From JBFHNV01 sp041593595 (GTDB taxonomy: Bacteria > Pseudomonadota > Gammaproteobacteria > HK1), in assembly GCA_041593595.1 (NCBI GenBank), contig JBFHNV010000002.1, positions 1-64,000 on the forward strand: a stretch of 64,000 nt of DNA, given 5' to 3'. Positions 24,948 through 34,300 of this stretch are shown here, one piece after another (the first letter of the stretch is position 1; each line of letters begins with the position of its first letter). The position numbers and the translations under genes are program-made. The notes below the pieces were generated by a model. The model had not been told where the DNA came from, searched no databases, and was given only the letters and a program-made list of their open reading frames with translations.

Positions 24948-27311
24948 ATGGACCCCAAGCACAGCCCGCTCCTGCCCCGGTCCCTGCCACGCCTCGAGGA
25001 CCCGCGTTTCCTCACCGGGCAGGGGCGCTACGTGGCGGACATGGACCGTGCGGGGCAGGCCCACGCGGTGGTGGTGCGATCGGAGCACGCCCACGCGGCG
25101 ATTGCCGGCATCGACACCCGGGAGGCCCTGAGCGCCCCGGGGGTCGTGGCGGTGCACGTGGCGGCGGACCTGGACGCCGACGGCCTCGGCCCGCTGCCCT
25201 GCGTGACCGGGCTCGGGGCGGAGTCGGCGCTCGTGGTGCCGCCGCGCCACGCCCTGGCCCGGGAGCGGGTGCGCCACGTGGGGGATCCCGTGGCCCTGGT
25301 GCTGGCGGAGACCCGTGCCCAGGCGCAGGACGCTGCAGCGCTGGTCGCCGTCGAGTACGACCCACTGCCGGCGGTGGTGGATCCGGTGCAGGCGCTGGCG
25401 CCGGATGCGCCGCCGATCTGGGACCAGGCGCCGGGCAACCAGGCCTTCCACCACAGGCGCGGAGACGCCGACGCGGTGAAGCGGGCCATGGACGGCGCCG
25501 CCCACGTGGTGGAGCTGGCACTGGTGAACCACCGGGTGAGCGGTCTGCCCCTGGAGCCCCGGGCCGGGATCGGCGAGTACGACGCGGTCACCGGGCGGTT
25601 CACGCTCACCGCCACGGCCCAGAGCCTGCACGACATCCGTGCCCAGCTGGCCGGGCCCGTGTTCGGCTTGCCCGGGGAGCGCTTCCGCCTGGTGTCGCCG
25701 GACGTGGGCGGCGGCTTCGGGCTCAAGAACTTCCTCTACCCGGAGTGGGTGCTGCTGCTGTGGGCGGCGCGCCGCCACGGCCGGGCGGTGAAGTGGGTGG
25801 CCGAGCGCGGCGAGGAGCTGGCCGGCGCCGCCCACGGGCGCGACGTGACGGCCCGGGCGCGGCTCGCCCTGGACGCGGACGGCCGCTTCCTCGCCCTGGA
25901 GGCGCACCTGGTGGCGAACATGGGCGCGTACCTGTCCGGCGGCGCGCCCAACGTGACCACCAAGGCCCTGCCCACCGCCATGGGAGGGATCTACGCCATC
26001 CCGGCGGTGTACCTGGACGTGCGCGGCGCATTCACCAACACCGCCGTGGTGGACGCCTACCGCGGCGCCGGCAAGCCCGAGGCCAACTACCTCGTCGAGC
26101 GGCTCGTGGACGCGGCGGCGCGGCGCTGCGGCTTCGATGCGGTGGATCTGAGGCTGCGCAACGCCATGGGCAAGTTCCCGCACCGCACGGCGCTGGGCAT
26201 GACCATCGACGGCGGGCGCTTCGCGCACAACATCGAGCGCGCCGTGGCGCTCGTCGATCGGGACGGCTTCGAGGGGCGGCGCCAGGCGTCACGGGAGTCC
26301 GGCCGGCTGCGGGGCCTGGGGCTGGGCTGCTTCCTGGAGACCTCCCGCGGCACCCCCAGCGAGGGCGCCGAGATCCGCTTCCTTCCCGGCGGCCTCGTGG
26401 AGCTCCGCCTGGGCACCGAGTCCCACGGCCAGGGCCACGAGACCGCGTTCGCCCAGATTGCCAGCGCGCGCCTCGGGCTGCCGGTGGAGGCCTTCCGCTT
26501 CGTGCAGGCCGACACGGGGCGCACCCGCATGGGCCACGGCCACGGCGGTGCCCGCGCCATGCACATGGGCGGCGGCGCGCTGGCTAGGGCCATCGACACG
26601 GTGCTGCGCAAGGCCCGTCCCGTGGCGGCGCGGCTGTTGCAGGCAGAACCGGGCGAGCTGAATTTCGAGGACGGCTGCTTCACCGTGGCGGACAGCGGAC
26701 GCCGCGTGACGCTTCTCGCGGTGGCGGCCGCGGCCCGGGAGCACCGGGGCACGGGCGCTGACGCGCCGGCGGGCCTCGACAGCTTCGAGTCCGTGGAGGA
26801 CGCGCCGTTCACCTTCCCCAACGGCTGTCACGCGGCGGAGGTGGAGATCGACCCGGAAACCGGGGTCGTCACCTTGCTGCGCTACCTGTGTGTGGACGAC
26901 TACGGGGCGCTGGTCAACCCGCGCCTGGCGGCGGGGCAGGTGCAGGGCGGCGTCGCCCAGGGCATCGGCCAGGCCCTGGCCGAGCACGTGGTGTACGACC
27001 CGGAGTCCGGGCAGCTCCTCACCGGCTCGCTGATGGACTACGCGCTGCCTCTGGCGGACGGGCTGCCGGCGATCGAGGTGCATCTGGAAGGCACGCCCAC
27101 GGCGGCGAACCCGCTGGGGGTGAAGGGCACGGGCCAGGCCGGCGCCATCGCGGCGGCGCAGGCGGTGATGAACGCGGTCATGGACGCGCTCGCCCCGCTG
27201 GGGGTCGCGCAGGTGGACATGCCGGCTACCAGCGAACGGATCCGCAAGGCCATCGCCGCCGCCTCGCCCCTCGGTTCCCGCGCCCGCTCCCCGGGGCTCA
27301 CGCGCCGGTGA
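24948..27311 (+). CDS. Xanthine dehydrogenase/CO dehydrogenase family molybdopterin-binding subunit (orphan large subunit)
   Basis: 787-residue molybdenum-hydroxylase large subunit: PRLEDPRFLTGQGRYVADMD at the N-terminus, DVGGGFGLKNFLYPEWVLL, the form-II-like loop AYRGAGKPEANYLVERLVD, and molybdopterin-contact segments GTESHGQGHETAFAQI. The position of the family's catalytic Glu (KGxGEAG) reads KGTGQAG, Gln instead of Glu (about 27130-27135). Genes for the 2Fe-2S (small) and FAD (medium) subunits are absent on both sides, although the family normally works as a heterotrimer. ATG 24948 fits the family start; ATG 24909 is an alternative. Function as an enzyme is uncertain. Confidence 0.88.
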   Translation: MDPKHSPLLPRSLPRLEDPRFLTGQGRYVADMDRAGQAHAVVVRSEHAHAAIAGIDTREALSAPGVVAVHVAADLDADGLGPLPCVTGLGAESALVVPPRHALARERVRHVGDPVALVLAETRAQAQDAAALVAVEYDPLPAVVDPVQALAPDAPPIWDQAPGNQAFHHRRGDADAVKRAMDGAAHVVELALVNHRVSGLPLEPRAGIGEYDAVTGRFTLTATAQSLHDIRAQLAGPVFGLPGERFRLVSPDVGGGFGLKNFLYPEWVLLLWAARRHGRAVKWVAERGEELAGAAHGRDVTARARLALDADGRFLALEAHLVANMGAYLSGGAPNVTTKALPTAMGGIYAIPAVYLDVRGAFTNTAVVDAYRGAGKPEANYLVERLVDAAARRCGFDAVDLRLRNAMGKFPHRTALGMTIDGGRFAHNIERAVALVDRDGFEGRRQASRESGRLRGLGLGCFLETSRGTPSEGAEIRFLPGGLVELRLGTESHGQGHETAFAQIASARLGLPVEAFRFVQADTGRTRMGHGHGGARAMHMGGGALARAIDTVLRKARPVAARLLQAEPGELNFEDGCFTVADSGRRVTLLAVAAAAREHRGTGADAPAGLDSFESVEDAPFTFPNGCHAAEVEIDPETGVVTLLRYLCVDDYGALVNPRLAAGQVQGGVAQGIGQALAEHVVYDPESGQLLTGSLMDYALPLADGLPAIEVHLEGTPTAANPLGVKGTGQAGAIAAAQAVMNAVMDALAPLGVAQVDMPATSERIRKAIAAASPLGSRARSPGLTRR

Positions 27312-27338
27312 TCCACGGTCGTGGTCGGTTAACGGAAT

Positions 27339-27392
27339 CCCCAGGGGTGCCCGGTCCGATACGGGCCGGTCTTATCCGGACACGGATGCCGT
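27339..27392 (+). repeat. Dispersed repeat, copy B (short, internally deleted)
   Basis: The 5' half (TTAACGGAATCCCCAGGGG and GATACGGGCC) matches copy A at 2299-2341. It is joined directly to the 3' core GGTCTTATCCGGACACGGATGC, matching copies at 2420-2444 and 39547-39575. The middle section present in copy A is absent. The 3' part overlaps the last codons of the convergent GFA gene. Confidence 0.65.
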
Positions 27393-27806
27393 GATCCGCA
27401 CGGTGCGGATCCAGTTGCGCTTGCGGCGCTCGAGACGCTCGCCGGTGCCCTCCCCGTCGAAGCTGGCCGGCGCGCGATCCAGCAACGCGGGGTCGACCCC
27501 GTCGAAGGTGTTCACGTTGACGACGGCATGCAGCCGATCGTCGATGGCGCTGGTCACGAAGGGCACCGCGCCGCAGCGTGCGCACACGTGGAAGTCCGCG
27601 GTCCCGGTGCCGAAGCGGTACCGCGAGAGCTGGGACGGGTCGTGGATCTCCGCCACCAGCACCGCGTCACGGTGCGAGGTCCAGACCCCGCCGTGCTTGG
27701 TGCAGAAGCTGCACCCGCAGGCCCGTGCCGGTATCCGATCGACCGCGGACGGCCACTCGAGCACGTAGCGGATGTTGCCGCAATGGCAGCGGCCTGCGAT
27801 TTCCAT
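27372..27806 (-). CDS. GFA (glutathione-dependent formaldehyde-activating enzyme-like) family protein
   Basis: 144 residues. The zinc-binding set of this family is complete: RCHCGN near 6-11, GCSFC near 30-35, and CARCGAVPF near 75-83. The family carries a C-x-C, C-x2-C and C-x2-C pattern binding two zinc ions. The original activity claim for the family is disputed, so the role is open. Start ATG 27806 chosen because the first Cys pair follows at once. The last codons lie inside a dispersed repeat copy, so the native C-terminus may have been replaced. Confidence 0.82.
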   Translation of the reverse strand: MEIAGRCHCGNIRYVLEWPSAVDRIPARACGCSFCTKHGGVWTSHRDAVLVAEIHDPSQLSRYRFGTGTADFHVCARCGAVPFVTSAIDDRLHAVVNVNTFDGVDPALLDRAPASFDGEGTGERLERRKRNWIRTVRITASVSG

Positions 27807-27833
27807 GATGGCTCGCTCCGTGATGCCGGGCAC

Positions 27834-28685
27834 TCACCCCGGCCTTGATTCCCGGTACCGCTCGGGCGCGTAGCGCGCGGCGAGCAGCCCGGTCGCCTGC
27901 TGCGGGTCGATGGCGTGCACCAGCACCCCCTCCTCGCCGTAGGGCAGCCAGGCCACGCACCGGCCCGTGGGGTCGATGATGCAGGTCGCCGATTCCTGGT
28001 AACGCAACGCGTAGTTGACGCTGGCGAACCAGACCGTGTTCTCGATGCTGCGCATCGTCATCGCCTTCTCGTAGTAGGGCGCAGCGGGCGAGCCCCACTC
28101 CGTCAGCCGGACGCCGTGCCGATCGCTGCCCGTGTGGTGGGGATGGAACACGATGTGCGCACCCCGCGCCGCCGCCCACCGCACCGTCTCGGGATAGCGC
28201 CAGCCCTCGTGGCAGATGGCCACGCCGAACCGGATCCCGTCGACGTCGAAGAGCCGGCGCGTGTCGCCGGGCACGTAGTGCCGGTCCTCGCTCGGGTCCA
28301 GCTGGTTCTTGCTCTGGTAGCCCTGGAGACGGCCGGTGGCATCGATGACGGCGGCGGCAATCTGCCGGCCGGCCTGGGTGATCCGCTCGAATCCGAGGAT
28401 GGTGGCCACGGCGTGGCGTCGCGCCGAGTGCGCCACCGCCTCCAGAGCCCGTTCCTGCCGTGCGTGATCCCACGCGAGCACCTGGAAGTCCTGTCCCCGC
28501 AGACCCGGAAGATAGGCTTCCGGGAAGCACACGATGGCCGCGCCCCGGGCCGACGCGTCTGCCAGGAGGCGATCGATGCGGCGCAGCCCGTCGTCGAGAT
28601 CCGACGCGACCTGCGGGGACGCCAGGCCGATGACCACCCGGCGCGTGGTTGCCGGGGTATCAGTGGGTGGCGGGGGTGTCGTCAT
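27834..28685 (-). CDS. Carbon-nitrogen hydrolase (nitrilase superfamily)
   Basis: 283 residues with the nitrilase-fold catalytic triad in order: Glu in VCFPEAYLPG (about 55), Lys in QGYQSKNQLDP (about 130), and Cys in GVAICHEGWRYPE (about 165). It hydrolyses amides or N-carbamoyl compounds rather than nitriles in most close groups. Cytoplasmic. It lies 28 bases upstream of the GFA gene and could be co-transcribed with it; a LysR gene lies immediately upstream, 22 bases away, all on the same strand. Confidence 0.88.
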   Translation of the reverse strand: MTTPPPPTDTPATTRRVVIGLASPQVASDLDDGLRRIDRLLADASARGAAIVCFPEAYLPGLRGQDFQVLAWDHARQERALEAVAHSARRHAVATILGFERITQAGRQIAAAVIDATGRLQGYQSKNQLDPSEDRHYVPGDTRRLFDVDGIRFGVAICHEGWRYPETVRWAAARGAHIVFHPHHTGSDRHGVRLTEWGSPAAPYYEKAMTMRSIENTVWFASVNYALRYQESATCIIDPTGRCVAWLPYGEEGVLVHAIDPQQATGLLAARYAPERYRESRPG

Positions 28686-28707
28686 CGTGTGAGTGTGCAC
28701 CACGATC

Positions 28708-29667
28708 TCACCGGGCGATGGACGGCGGTCGCGCCGGGGGCGGCGTCGCTCCCGGTCCGTGTCCACCCAGGGCCGGGTCCGCCCGCAGCCGTTCCACCAT
28801 CAGGTCCACGAAGGCCCGGACCTTCGCCGACGCGAAGCGCCCCTCCCGGTGCACGATGTGCACGGGTGCCGGGGGCGGCTCGTGGCCCTCCAGCACCGCA
28901 CGGAGCGCGCCGTCGGCGATGGGCCCCGCCACCTGGTACGACAGCAGCCGGGTAATGCCGAAGCCCCGCACCGCTGCCGCCACCGCGGCGTCGTTGCTGG
29001 TGACCGTGAGCCGCGGCCGCAGCCGCAGGGTCCGCGCGCCGCCGTTGGACCCGAAGCGCCATCCGGGCGCAGCGCTCCCGGCCCGAGTCTCGATGATGAC
29101 GTGGCCCGCCAAATCCTGCGGCACGGACGGCTCGCCGTGTGCCTCCAGGTACGCCGGCGCGGCGCAGCACACGGGCCGCACCTGGCCCACGCGCACGGCG
29201 CGCATGCTCGAGTCCGCCAGCGCGCCGATGCGCACGCCCACGTCGATGCCCTCCTCCAGCAGGTTCACCACCCGGTCCAGGAACACCGCGTCCACCGTGG
29301 TGTCGGGATGACGCTCCAGGTACGCGACGATGCCGGGCATCACGTGGATGCGGCCGAACAGCACCGGCGCGGTCACCACCAGGTGGCCGCGAGGCGCGGC
29401 GGTGAGACCTGCCGCCGCCTCGTCGGCGGCGTCCAGCTCCGTCAGGATGCGCCGGGCGTCCTCCAGATAGCGCAGGCCCGCGTCGGTGGCGCGCACGTGG
29501 CGGGTGGTGCGGTCCAGGAGCTTGACCCCCAGGCGCTCCTCCAGCGCCGCCACCGCCCGGGTCACCGCCGGCGGCGACAGGCGAAGGCGCCGCGCCCCCG
29601 CGGCGAAGCCCTCCTCCTCGGCCACGGCCACGAACACGTTCAGCAGGTGGAGGCGGTCCAAGGTCAT
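28708..29667 (-). CDS. LysR family transcriptional regulator
   Basis: 319 residues. The N-terminal winged helix (LHLLNVFVAVAEEEGFAAGA, LRLSPPAVTRAVAALEERLG) is of the LTTR type with conserved Ala/Ser/Pro positions, followed by the effector domain from about residue 90. It is divergent from the flavin-ferredoxin reductase fusion gene at 29773, the classic arrangement in which the regulator controls the neighbour. The nitrilase and GFA genes follow downstream. A basic, Pro-rich tail ends the protein. Confidence 0.9.
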   Translation of the reverse strand: MTLDRLHLLNVFVAVAEEEGFAAGARRLRLSPPAVTRAVAALEERLGVKLLDRTTRHVRATDAGLRYLEDARRILTELDAADEAAAGLTAAPRGHLVVTAPVLFGRIHVMPGIVAYLERHPDTTVDAVFLDRVVNLLEEGIDVGVRIGALADSSMRAVRVGQVRPVCCAAPAYLEAHGEPSVPQDLAGHVIIETRAGSAAPGWRFGSNGGARTLRLRPRLTVTSNDAAVAAAVRGFGITRLLSYQVAGPIADGALRAVLEGHEPPPAPVHIVHREGRFASAKVRAFVDLMVERLRADPALGGHGPGATPPPARPPSIAR

Positions 29668-29772
29668 TATTTCTCACAGCGGAACGGCTAATTGTTTCTG
29701 GTGAGGATTCTTGTTTCAAGGGGAATTGCGCACAGTGCGTCCCCTGGAGCACCGTCACCCGAGGACGCCGCC
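29668..29772. promoter_or_regulatory. Divergent LysR/reductase-fusion promoter region
   Basis: A 105-base gap that is clearly more AT-rich than its surroundings. It contains a direct repeat of TTGTTTC at 29692-29698 and 29711-29717, 19 bases apart (about two helical turns), which is the spacing expected for half-sites of a LysR tetramer. No clear -35/-10 pair was assigned. Confidence 0.45.
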
Positions 29773-31368
29773 ATGGCACACCGATTCGCCGAGATCGCCT
29801 TCACCGACACCGTGCGCCAGGTGCAGCAGCGCCTGGGCAGCCGCGCCGGCTACGCCGCCATGGACGGGGGCGACGACCACAACCACGCGCTCACGGATCG
29901 CGAGGCCACGTTCATCGCCACCCGCGACAGCTTCTACATGGCCACCGTGAGCGAGACCGGCTGGCCCTACGTGCAGCACCGGGGCGGGCCAGCCGGATTC
30001 CTCAAGGTGCTGGACGCGCGCACCCTCGGCTTCGCCGACTTCCGCGGCAACCGCCAGTACGTGAGCGTGGGCAACCTGCTCGGGGACGACCGCGTGTCCC
30101 TGATTCTCGTGGACTACCCGCAGCGACGGCGGCTGAAGCTGCTGGGCCGCGTGCGCCTGGTGGGCGACGACGAGCCCGAGACCCTGGCGGCGCTGGAGCC
30201 GGACGACTACCGCGCGCCGGTGGAGCGCGGCTTCGTGATCCACGTGGAGGCCTTCGACTGGAACTGCCCCCAGCACATCACGCCGCGGTACACGGAGGCG
30301 GAGGTGCGCGAGCGGCTGGCGTCACTCGTCGACGAGAACCGCGCCCTGAAAGAGGCCGCCGCACGCCACGCCGCCGCCACCATCGAGGGGGCGGGCCGGG
30401 AGCTGCTTGGCGATGGCCCGCTGGAGCTCGTGGTCACGGGGGTCCGCCAGCTCACCCCGCGCATCCGCGCCTACGAGCTGCGTGACCCGGACGGGAGCGA
30501 GCTGCCCGTGGCCGCGGCCGGCGCCCACCTGGAGGTGCCCGTCGTGCTGGAGGACGGCACCACGCAGGTCCGCCACTACTCCATCGCCTCGGGCCCCGGG
30601 CGCCGCCACGCGTACGAGATCGCCGTGCTGCGCGAGGACGAGGGCCGCGGCGGGTCGCGCTTCGTTCACGCACGCTTCGGCCTCGGCCGGCGGCTGCGCT
30701 GCAGCATGCCGCGCAACGACTTCGAGCTGCACGCGGACGCGCGGCCGGCGGTGCTCGTCGCCGGCGGCATCGGCATCACGCCGCTCAAGGCCATGGCGCT
30801 CGAGCTCGCGGCCAGCGACCGCGCCCTGGAGCTGCACTACGCCGGGCGCAGCCACCGGGAAATGGCCTACCTCCACGAGCTGCGCCGCGAGCTGGGCCAG
30901 CGCCTGACGGTGCACGCGTCGAGGGACGGCAGCCGCATGGATGTGAGGACCATCGTGGGCAACGCGCCGAAGGACGCGTTGATCTACGTCTGTGGGCCTG
31001 CCCGCCTGGTGGACGCGGTCGAGGCCGCCGCGGCGGCCTCCCGGGTGGCGCCGGAGCGCGTGCGCGTGGAGCGCTTCGAGGCGGCGCCGGATCCCGGCGC
31101 CCGCCCGGTGCGCGTCGTGCTCCGCCGCTCGGGCAGGACCCTGGTGGTGCCCGCGGAGCGGAGCATCCTGGACGCCATGCTGGAAGCCGGGGTCGACGCC
31201 CCCTACAGCTGCCGTGCCGGCAACTGCCGCACCTGCGCCGTGTCGGTGCTGGAGGGCACGCCGCTGCACCGGGACACCGCCCTCGCGGAGGACGAGCGTG
31301 CCGGCGGGCGGATCATGCTGCCCTGCGTGTCGCGGGCGGAAGGCGCGTGCCTGACGCTGGACGCGTGA
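29773..31368 (+). CDS. Pyridoxamine-5'-phosphate-oxidase-like / ferredoxin reductase / 2Fe-2S ferredoxin fusion
   Basis: 531 residues, three modules. About 30-180 is an FMN-binding split-barrel like pyridoxamine-phosphate oxidase (MATVSETGWPYVQHRGGPAG, then LGDDRVSLILVDYPQRRR). About 215-430 is a ferredoxin-NADP reductase-type unit with the FAD motif RHYSIASGPG and the nucleotide motif GGIGITPLKAMAL. About 440-531 is a plant-type 2Fe-2S domain with Cys in YSCRAGNCRTCAV and LPCVSRA. The chain could carry electrons from NAD(P)H through flavin and iron-sulphur to the split-barrel site. Divergent from a LysR gene. Similar fusions are known; substrates are not. Confidence 0.88.
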   Translation: MAHRFAEIAFTDTVRQVQQRLGSRAGYAAMDGGDDHNHALTDREATFIATRDSFYMATVSETGWPYVQHRGGPAGFLKVLDARTLGFADFRGNRQYVSVGNLLGDDRVSLILVDYPQRRRLKLLGRVRLVGDDEPETLAALEPDDYRAPVERGFVIHVEAFDWNCPQHITPRYTEAEVRERLASLVDENRALKEAAARHAAATIEGAGRELLGDGPLELVVTGVRQLTPRIRAYELRDPDGSELPVAAAGAHLEVPVVLEDGTTQVRHYSIASGPGRRHAYEIAVLREDEGRGGSRFVHARFGLGRRLRCSMPRNDFELHADARPAVLVAGGIGITPLKAMALELAASDRALELHYAGRSHREMAYLHELRRELGQRLTVHASRDGSRMDVRTIVGNAPKDALIYVCGPARLVDAVEAAAAASRVAPERVRVERFEAAPDPGARPVRVVLRRSGRTLVVPAERSILDAMLEAGVDAPYSCRAGNCRTCAVSVLEGTPLHRDTALAEDERAGGRIMLPCVSRAEGACLTLDA

Positions 31369-31408
31369 CGCCCGCACCGGCGTGCGCATGGACCGCCGCG
31401 GTGGCGGC

Positions 31409-34300
31409 TCAGCTCGCCGCGCCCCTCCAGACCCCGTCCCAGTCCGCCGGCGGCGGCGTCTCCAGGAAGCGACGGCAGCGCTCGGCATAGACCCGGGAGG
31501 GGCCGTCTCCGTGGGCGGCGTCGCGGAAGCGCACGAGCGCCTCGTGGAACTTCCGAGCGCGGTAGTGCTCGAGCCCCTCGCAGAAGCGCGCCTGCTCGGC
31601 GGTCAGGTGCCCGCCGCGCTCCGCGAGGATCTCGAACACCTGGATGGGCTGGCTCTTGCCGCGCACCAGGACGTGGTCGATGGGGCGGGCGAGGAACGCG
31701 TCCCCCACCGCCGCCAGCGTGCTCCCGCTCACCAGCAGGCGGGCGCCGTAGTACTTGGTGAGGTTCTCCAGGCGCGAGGCCAGGTTCACGCCATCGCCGA
31801 TCACCGTGTAGTCCATGCGCTTGCTGGAGCCCATGTTGCCGGAGATCACCTCGCCGGAGTTGACGCCGATGCCGATGGCCATGGGCGTGCTGCCCGCCGC
31901 GACGCGCGTCTCGTTGAAGCCCTCGAGCACCTTCAGCATGCCGAGGCCCGTGCGCACGGCGCGCACCGCGTCGTCGTCCTTCTGGAACGGCACGCCGAAC
32001 ACCGCCATGAGGGCGTCGCCCATGAACTTGTCCAGCACACCCTGGTGGCGGAACACCTCGTCCACCATCACCGTGAAGTACTCGTTGAGCAGATCCATGG
32101 TCTGCGATGCGTTGAGGGTCTCGGAGATGGCGGTGAATTCGCGGATGTCGCTGAACAGCACCGTGGCGGTGCCGCTGATGCCCCCGAGGACCTGCAGCGT
32201 GGGGTCCTCCAGCACCCGGTCCACGATGTCCTTGGCCATGTAGCGGGCGAGCGTGCTCTTCACCCGGCGCTCGCGCGTGATGTCCTCCAGCACCAGCACC
32301 ACGCCCGGCTCCTGCTCCTGCCCCTGCCCGTGTCCCCGTACGATTCCCCTGGCGGCCAGCGGCAGCACGTTGGCGTTCACCACCCGCTCGCCGTCGCGGT
32401 GGCCGTTCATCGCCACGTCCAGCTGTACCACGCTGGTGCCGGTGTCGTAGACCCGTTCCACCAGCTGCAGGAGATAGGGGTTCTCGGGGCCCAGCAGCTC
32501 GGCGATGTGCCGGCCGACGGGCGCTGCGCCCCCGGCCCCGGGCAGGAGTCGCGCAGCGGCGATGTTGGCGGTGACCACCTTGCGCTCCGGCGACAGGCTG
32601 ACGATGGCGTTTGAGATGCTCTCCTGCACGTTCTTCAAGTTGTCGCGCATCTCCACCACGCTGGCGTGCAGGGTGGCATTCTCCACCGCCACCCCGATCT
32701 GCGCCGAGAGGGCACGCAGCAGCTCCACGTCCTGGTCGTCGAACGTGCCGCCCTGATGGTTCATCACCTGGGTGACGCCGACAATCTCGCCGTCGCGATT
32801 GCACACCGGCACGCACAGCACGCTGCCGGTGCGAAAGCCCGTTCGACGGTCGACGGCGGGGTTGAAGCGCGGATCCTGGTAGGCGTCGGGAATGTTCACG
32901 ATCTCGCCGGTGCTGGCCGCATGGCCGGCGAGGCCGGTGGACATGGGGAAGCGGATCTCCTTCGCGCCGGCGCCGTGGGCCTCCATGGACCAGAGCTCCC
33001 GCGTCTCCCGGTCCAGCACGAAGAACGAGCTGCGCTCGCATTGCAGCATCTCCGGCATCCGGGTGACGATGCGATGGATGAGGCTCGGCAGATCCAGCGT
33101 CTCGCCCAGCGCGGTGGCGATGTCGAGCAGCATCGTCATCTTCTCGTGGCTCGCCACCATGCGGTTGTAGAGGTAGAAGTTCTCCACCGCCACTGCCGCC
33201 TGGTGCGCGAAGGCCTTGAACAGCCGCTCGTCCTCGACGTTGAAGCGCCCGCGCTTCTTGTTGATCACCTGCACCACGCCCAGCACCTCGTTGGAGAGGC
33301 TCCAGATGGGCGCGCAGAGGATGGTGTGGGTGCGATAGCCGGTGCGCCGGTCCACCGCCTGGTTGAAGCGCGGGTCCCGGTAGGCATCGTCGATGTTGAC
33401 GAGCTCCTGGTGCTGCGCCACCCAGCCGACGATGCCGGCGCCGGCAGGCACCCGGATCTCGCGCACCCCCTCGCCTTCCGCCACCTTGGACCACAGCTCG
33501 CCGGTGGCCGAGTCCAGCAGGAACAGCGACGCCCGGTCCGCGCTCAGCAGGCTGCTGGCCGTGTGCACCATGCGCTCGATGAGCCCTTCGATGCCCGCGC
33601 CCAGTGCCTTGGCGTCGGAGAGATCCAGGAACTCCTGCAGGTGCCGCAGGGATCGCTCGGCGGCCTTGCGCCCCTGGTGGTCCTCCTGATAGCGCACGTT
33701 GACCTGGCGCAGACGCTGGGTGACGACCCCCCAGAAGCCCTTGGCGAGACCCGGCATGCGATCGATGCACCGGTTCAGGTCCACGTAGCGCACGCGCAGC
33801 AGCTGGCAGTGATCCACTGCCCGCACCGACGCCGATCGCACGCCGTCGGTGAAGTAGCCCATTTCCCCCACCGGCTCGCCCGGCGCTACCCTGCCGAGCT
33901 CCACGTCCTCGTCACCGGGGCCGCTGCGGTACACCTGGGCGCTGCCGCTGGCCAGCACGTAGAGGTAGTCGTCGGCGCTGTCCTGGGTGATGAACACCTC
34001 CCCCGTCGGGACGCTCACCTCCTCGAAGTGCTCCGCGAGCACCGCGAGGTCGCCGTCGGAGAGGCTCGCGAACAGGGCGCAGGCGCGCAGCCGGTCCACC
34101 CGCTGGGCGCGCACCGCCTCGTCCAGCCGCCGCCGATCGATGTCGCCGCGGTGGAGCAGCACCTCCCCCAGGCGCGCGGACGCGACGCCGCGTGCGCCCG
34201 ACGCGCGCTCGGCCAGGGCGCTCTCGATGATCCCGGACTCCAGGCCCAGGTACTCGCCGAGCCGGGGGATCAGCGCGAAATTGGGAGGGCGGGCGGCCAT
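31409..34300 (-). CDS. Multi-domain adenylate cyclase: cyclic-nucleotide-binding, two GAF, PAS-like and class III cyclase domains
   Basis: 963 residues. N-terminal about 70 residues resemble a GspE/MshE N-domain (RLGEVLLHRGDIDRRRLDEA). About 75-190 is a cyclic-nucleotide-binding barrel (VGEMGYFTDGVRSASV). Two GAF domains follow (about 240-380 and 410-560), each with a DDAYRDPRFNQAVDRRTGYR-like segment. Next is a PAS-like region (about 565-700), then a class III cyclase (about 720-880) with metal Asp in LFSDIREFT, DKFMGDALMAVFG, and a GDGVNLASRLENL block. The Lys in DKFMGD and the Asp in the TVIGDGVN region favour ATP over GTP. A cAMP-type sensor at the front suggests feedback. No membrane segment is seen. 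Confidence 0.9.
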   Translation of the reverse strand: MAARPPNFALIPRLGEYLGLESGIIESALAERASGARGVASARLGEVLLHRGDIDRRRLDEAVRAQRVDRLRACALFASLSDGDLAVLAEHFEEVSVPTGEVFITQDSADDYLYVLASGSAQVYRSGPGDEDVELGRVAPGEPVGEMGYFTDGVRSASVRAVDHCQLLRVRYVDLNRCIDRMPGLAKGFWGVVTQRLRQVNVRYQEDHQGRKAAERSLRHLQEFLDLSDAKALGAGIEGLIERMVHTASSLLSADRASLFLLDSATGELWSKVAEGEGVREIRVPAGAGIVGWVAQHQELVNIDDAYRDPRFNQAVDRRTGYRTHTILCAPIWSLSNEVLGVVQVINKKRGRFNVEDERLFKAFAHQAAVAVENFYLYNRMVASHEKMTMLLDIATALGETLDLPSLIHRIVTRMPEMLQCERSSFFVLDRETRELWSMEAHGAGAKEIRFPMSTGLAGHAASTGEIVNIPDAYQDPRFNPAVDRRTGFRTGSVLCVPVCNRDGEIVGVTQVMNHQGGTFDDQDVELLRALSAQIGVAVENATLHASVVEMRDNLKNVQESISNAIVSLSPERKVVTANIAAARLLPGAGGAAPVGRHIAELLGPENPYLLQLVERVYDTGTSVVQLDVAMNGHRDGERVVNANVLPLAARGIVRGHGQGQEQEPGVVLVLEDITRERRVKSTLARYMAKDIVDRVLEDPTLQVLGGISGTATVLFSDIREFTAISETLNASQTMDLLNEYFTVMVDEVFRHQGVLDKFMGDALMAVFGVPFQKDDDAVRAVRTGLGMLKVLEGFNETRVAAGSTPMAIGIGVNSGEVISGNMGSSKRMDYTVIGDGVNLASRLENLTKYYGARLLVSGSTLAAVGDAFLARPIDHVLVRGKSQPIQVFEILAERGGHLTAEQARFCEGLEHYRARKFHEALVRFRDAAHGDGPSRVYAERCRRFLETPPPADWDGVWRGAAS

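Noticed and set aside
31203..33770. 855-codon minus-strand frame overlapping the cyclase
   Set aside because: Same-strand alternate frame of the cyclase gene, low-complexity and without motifs.
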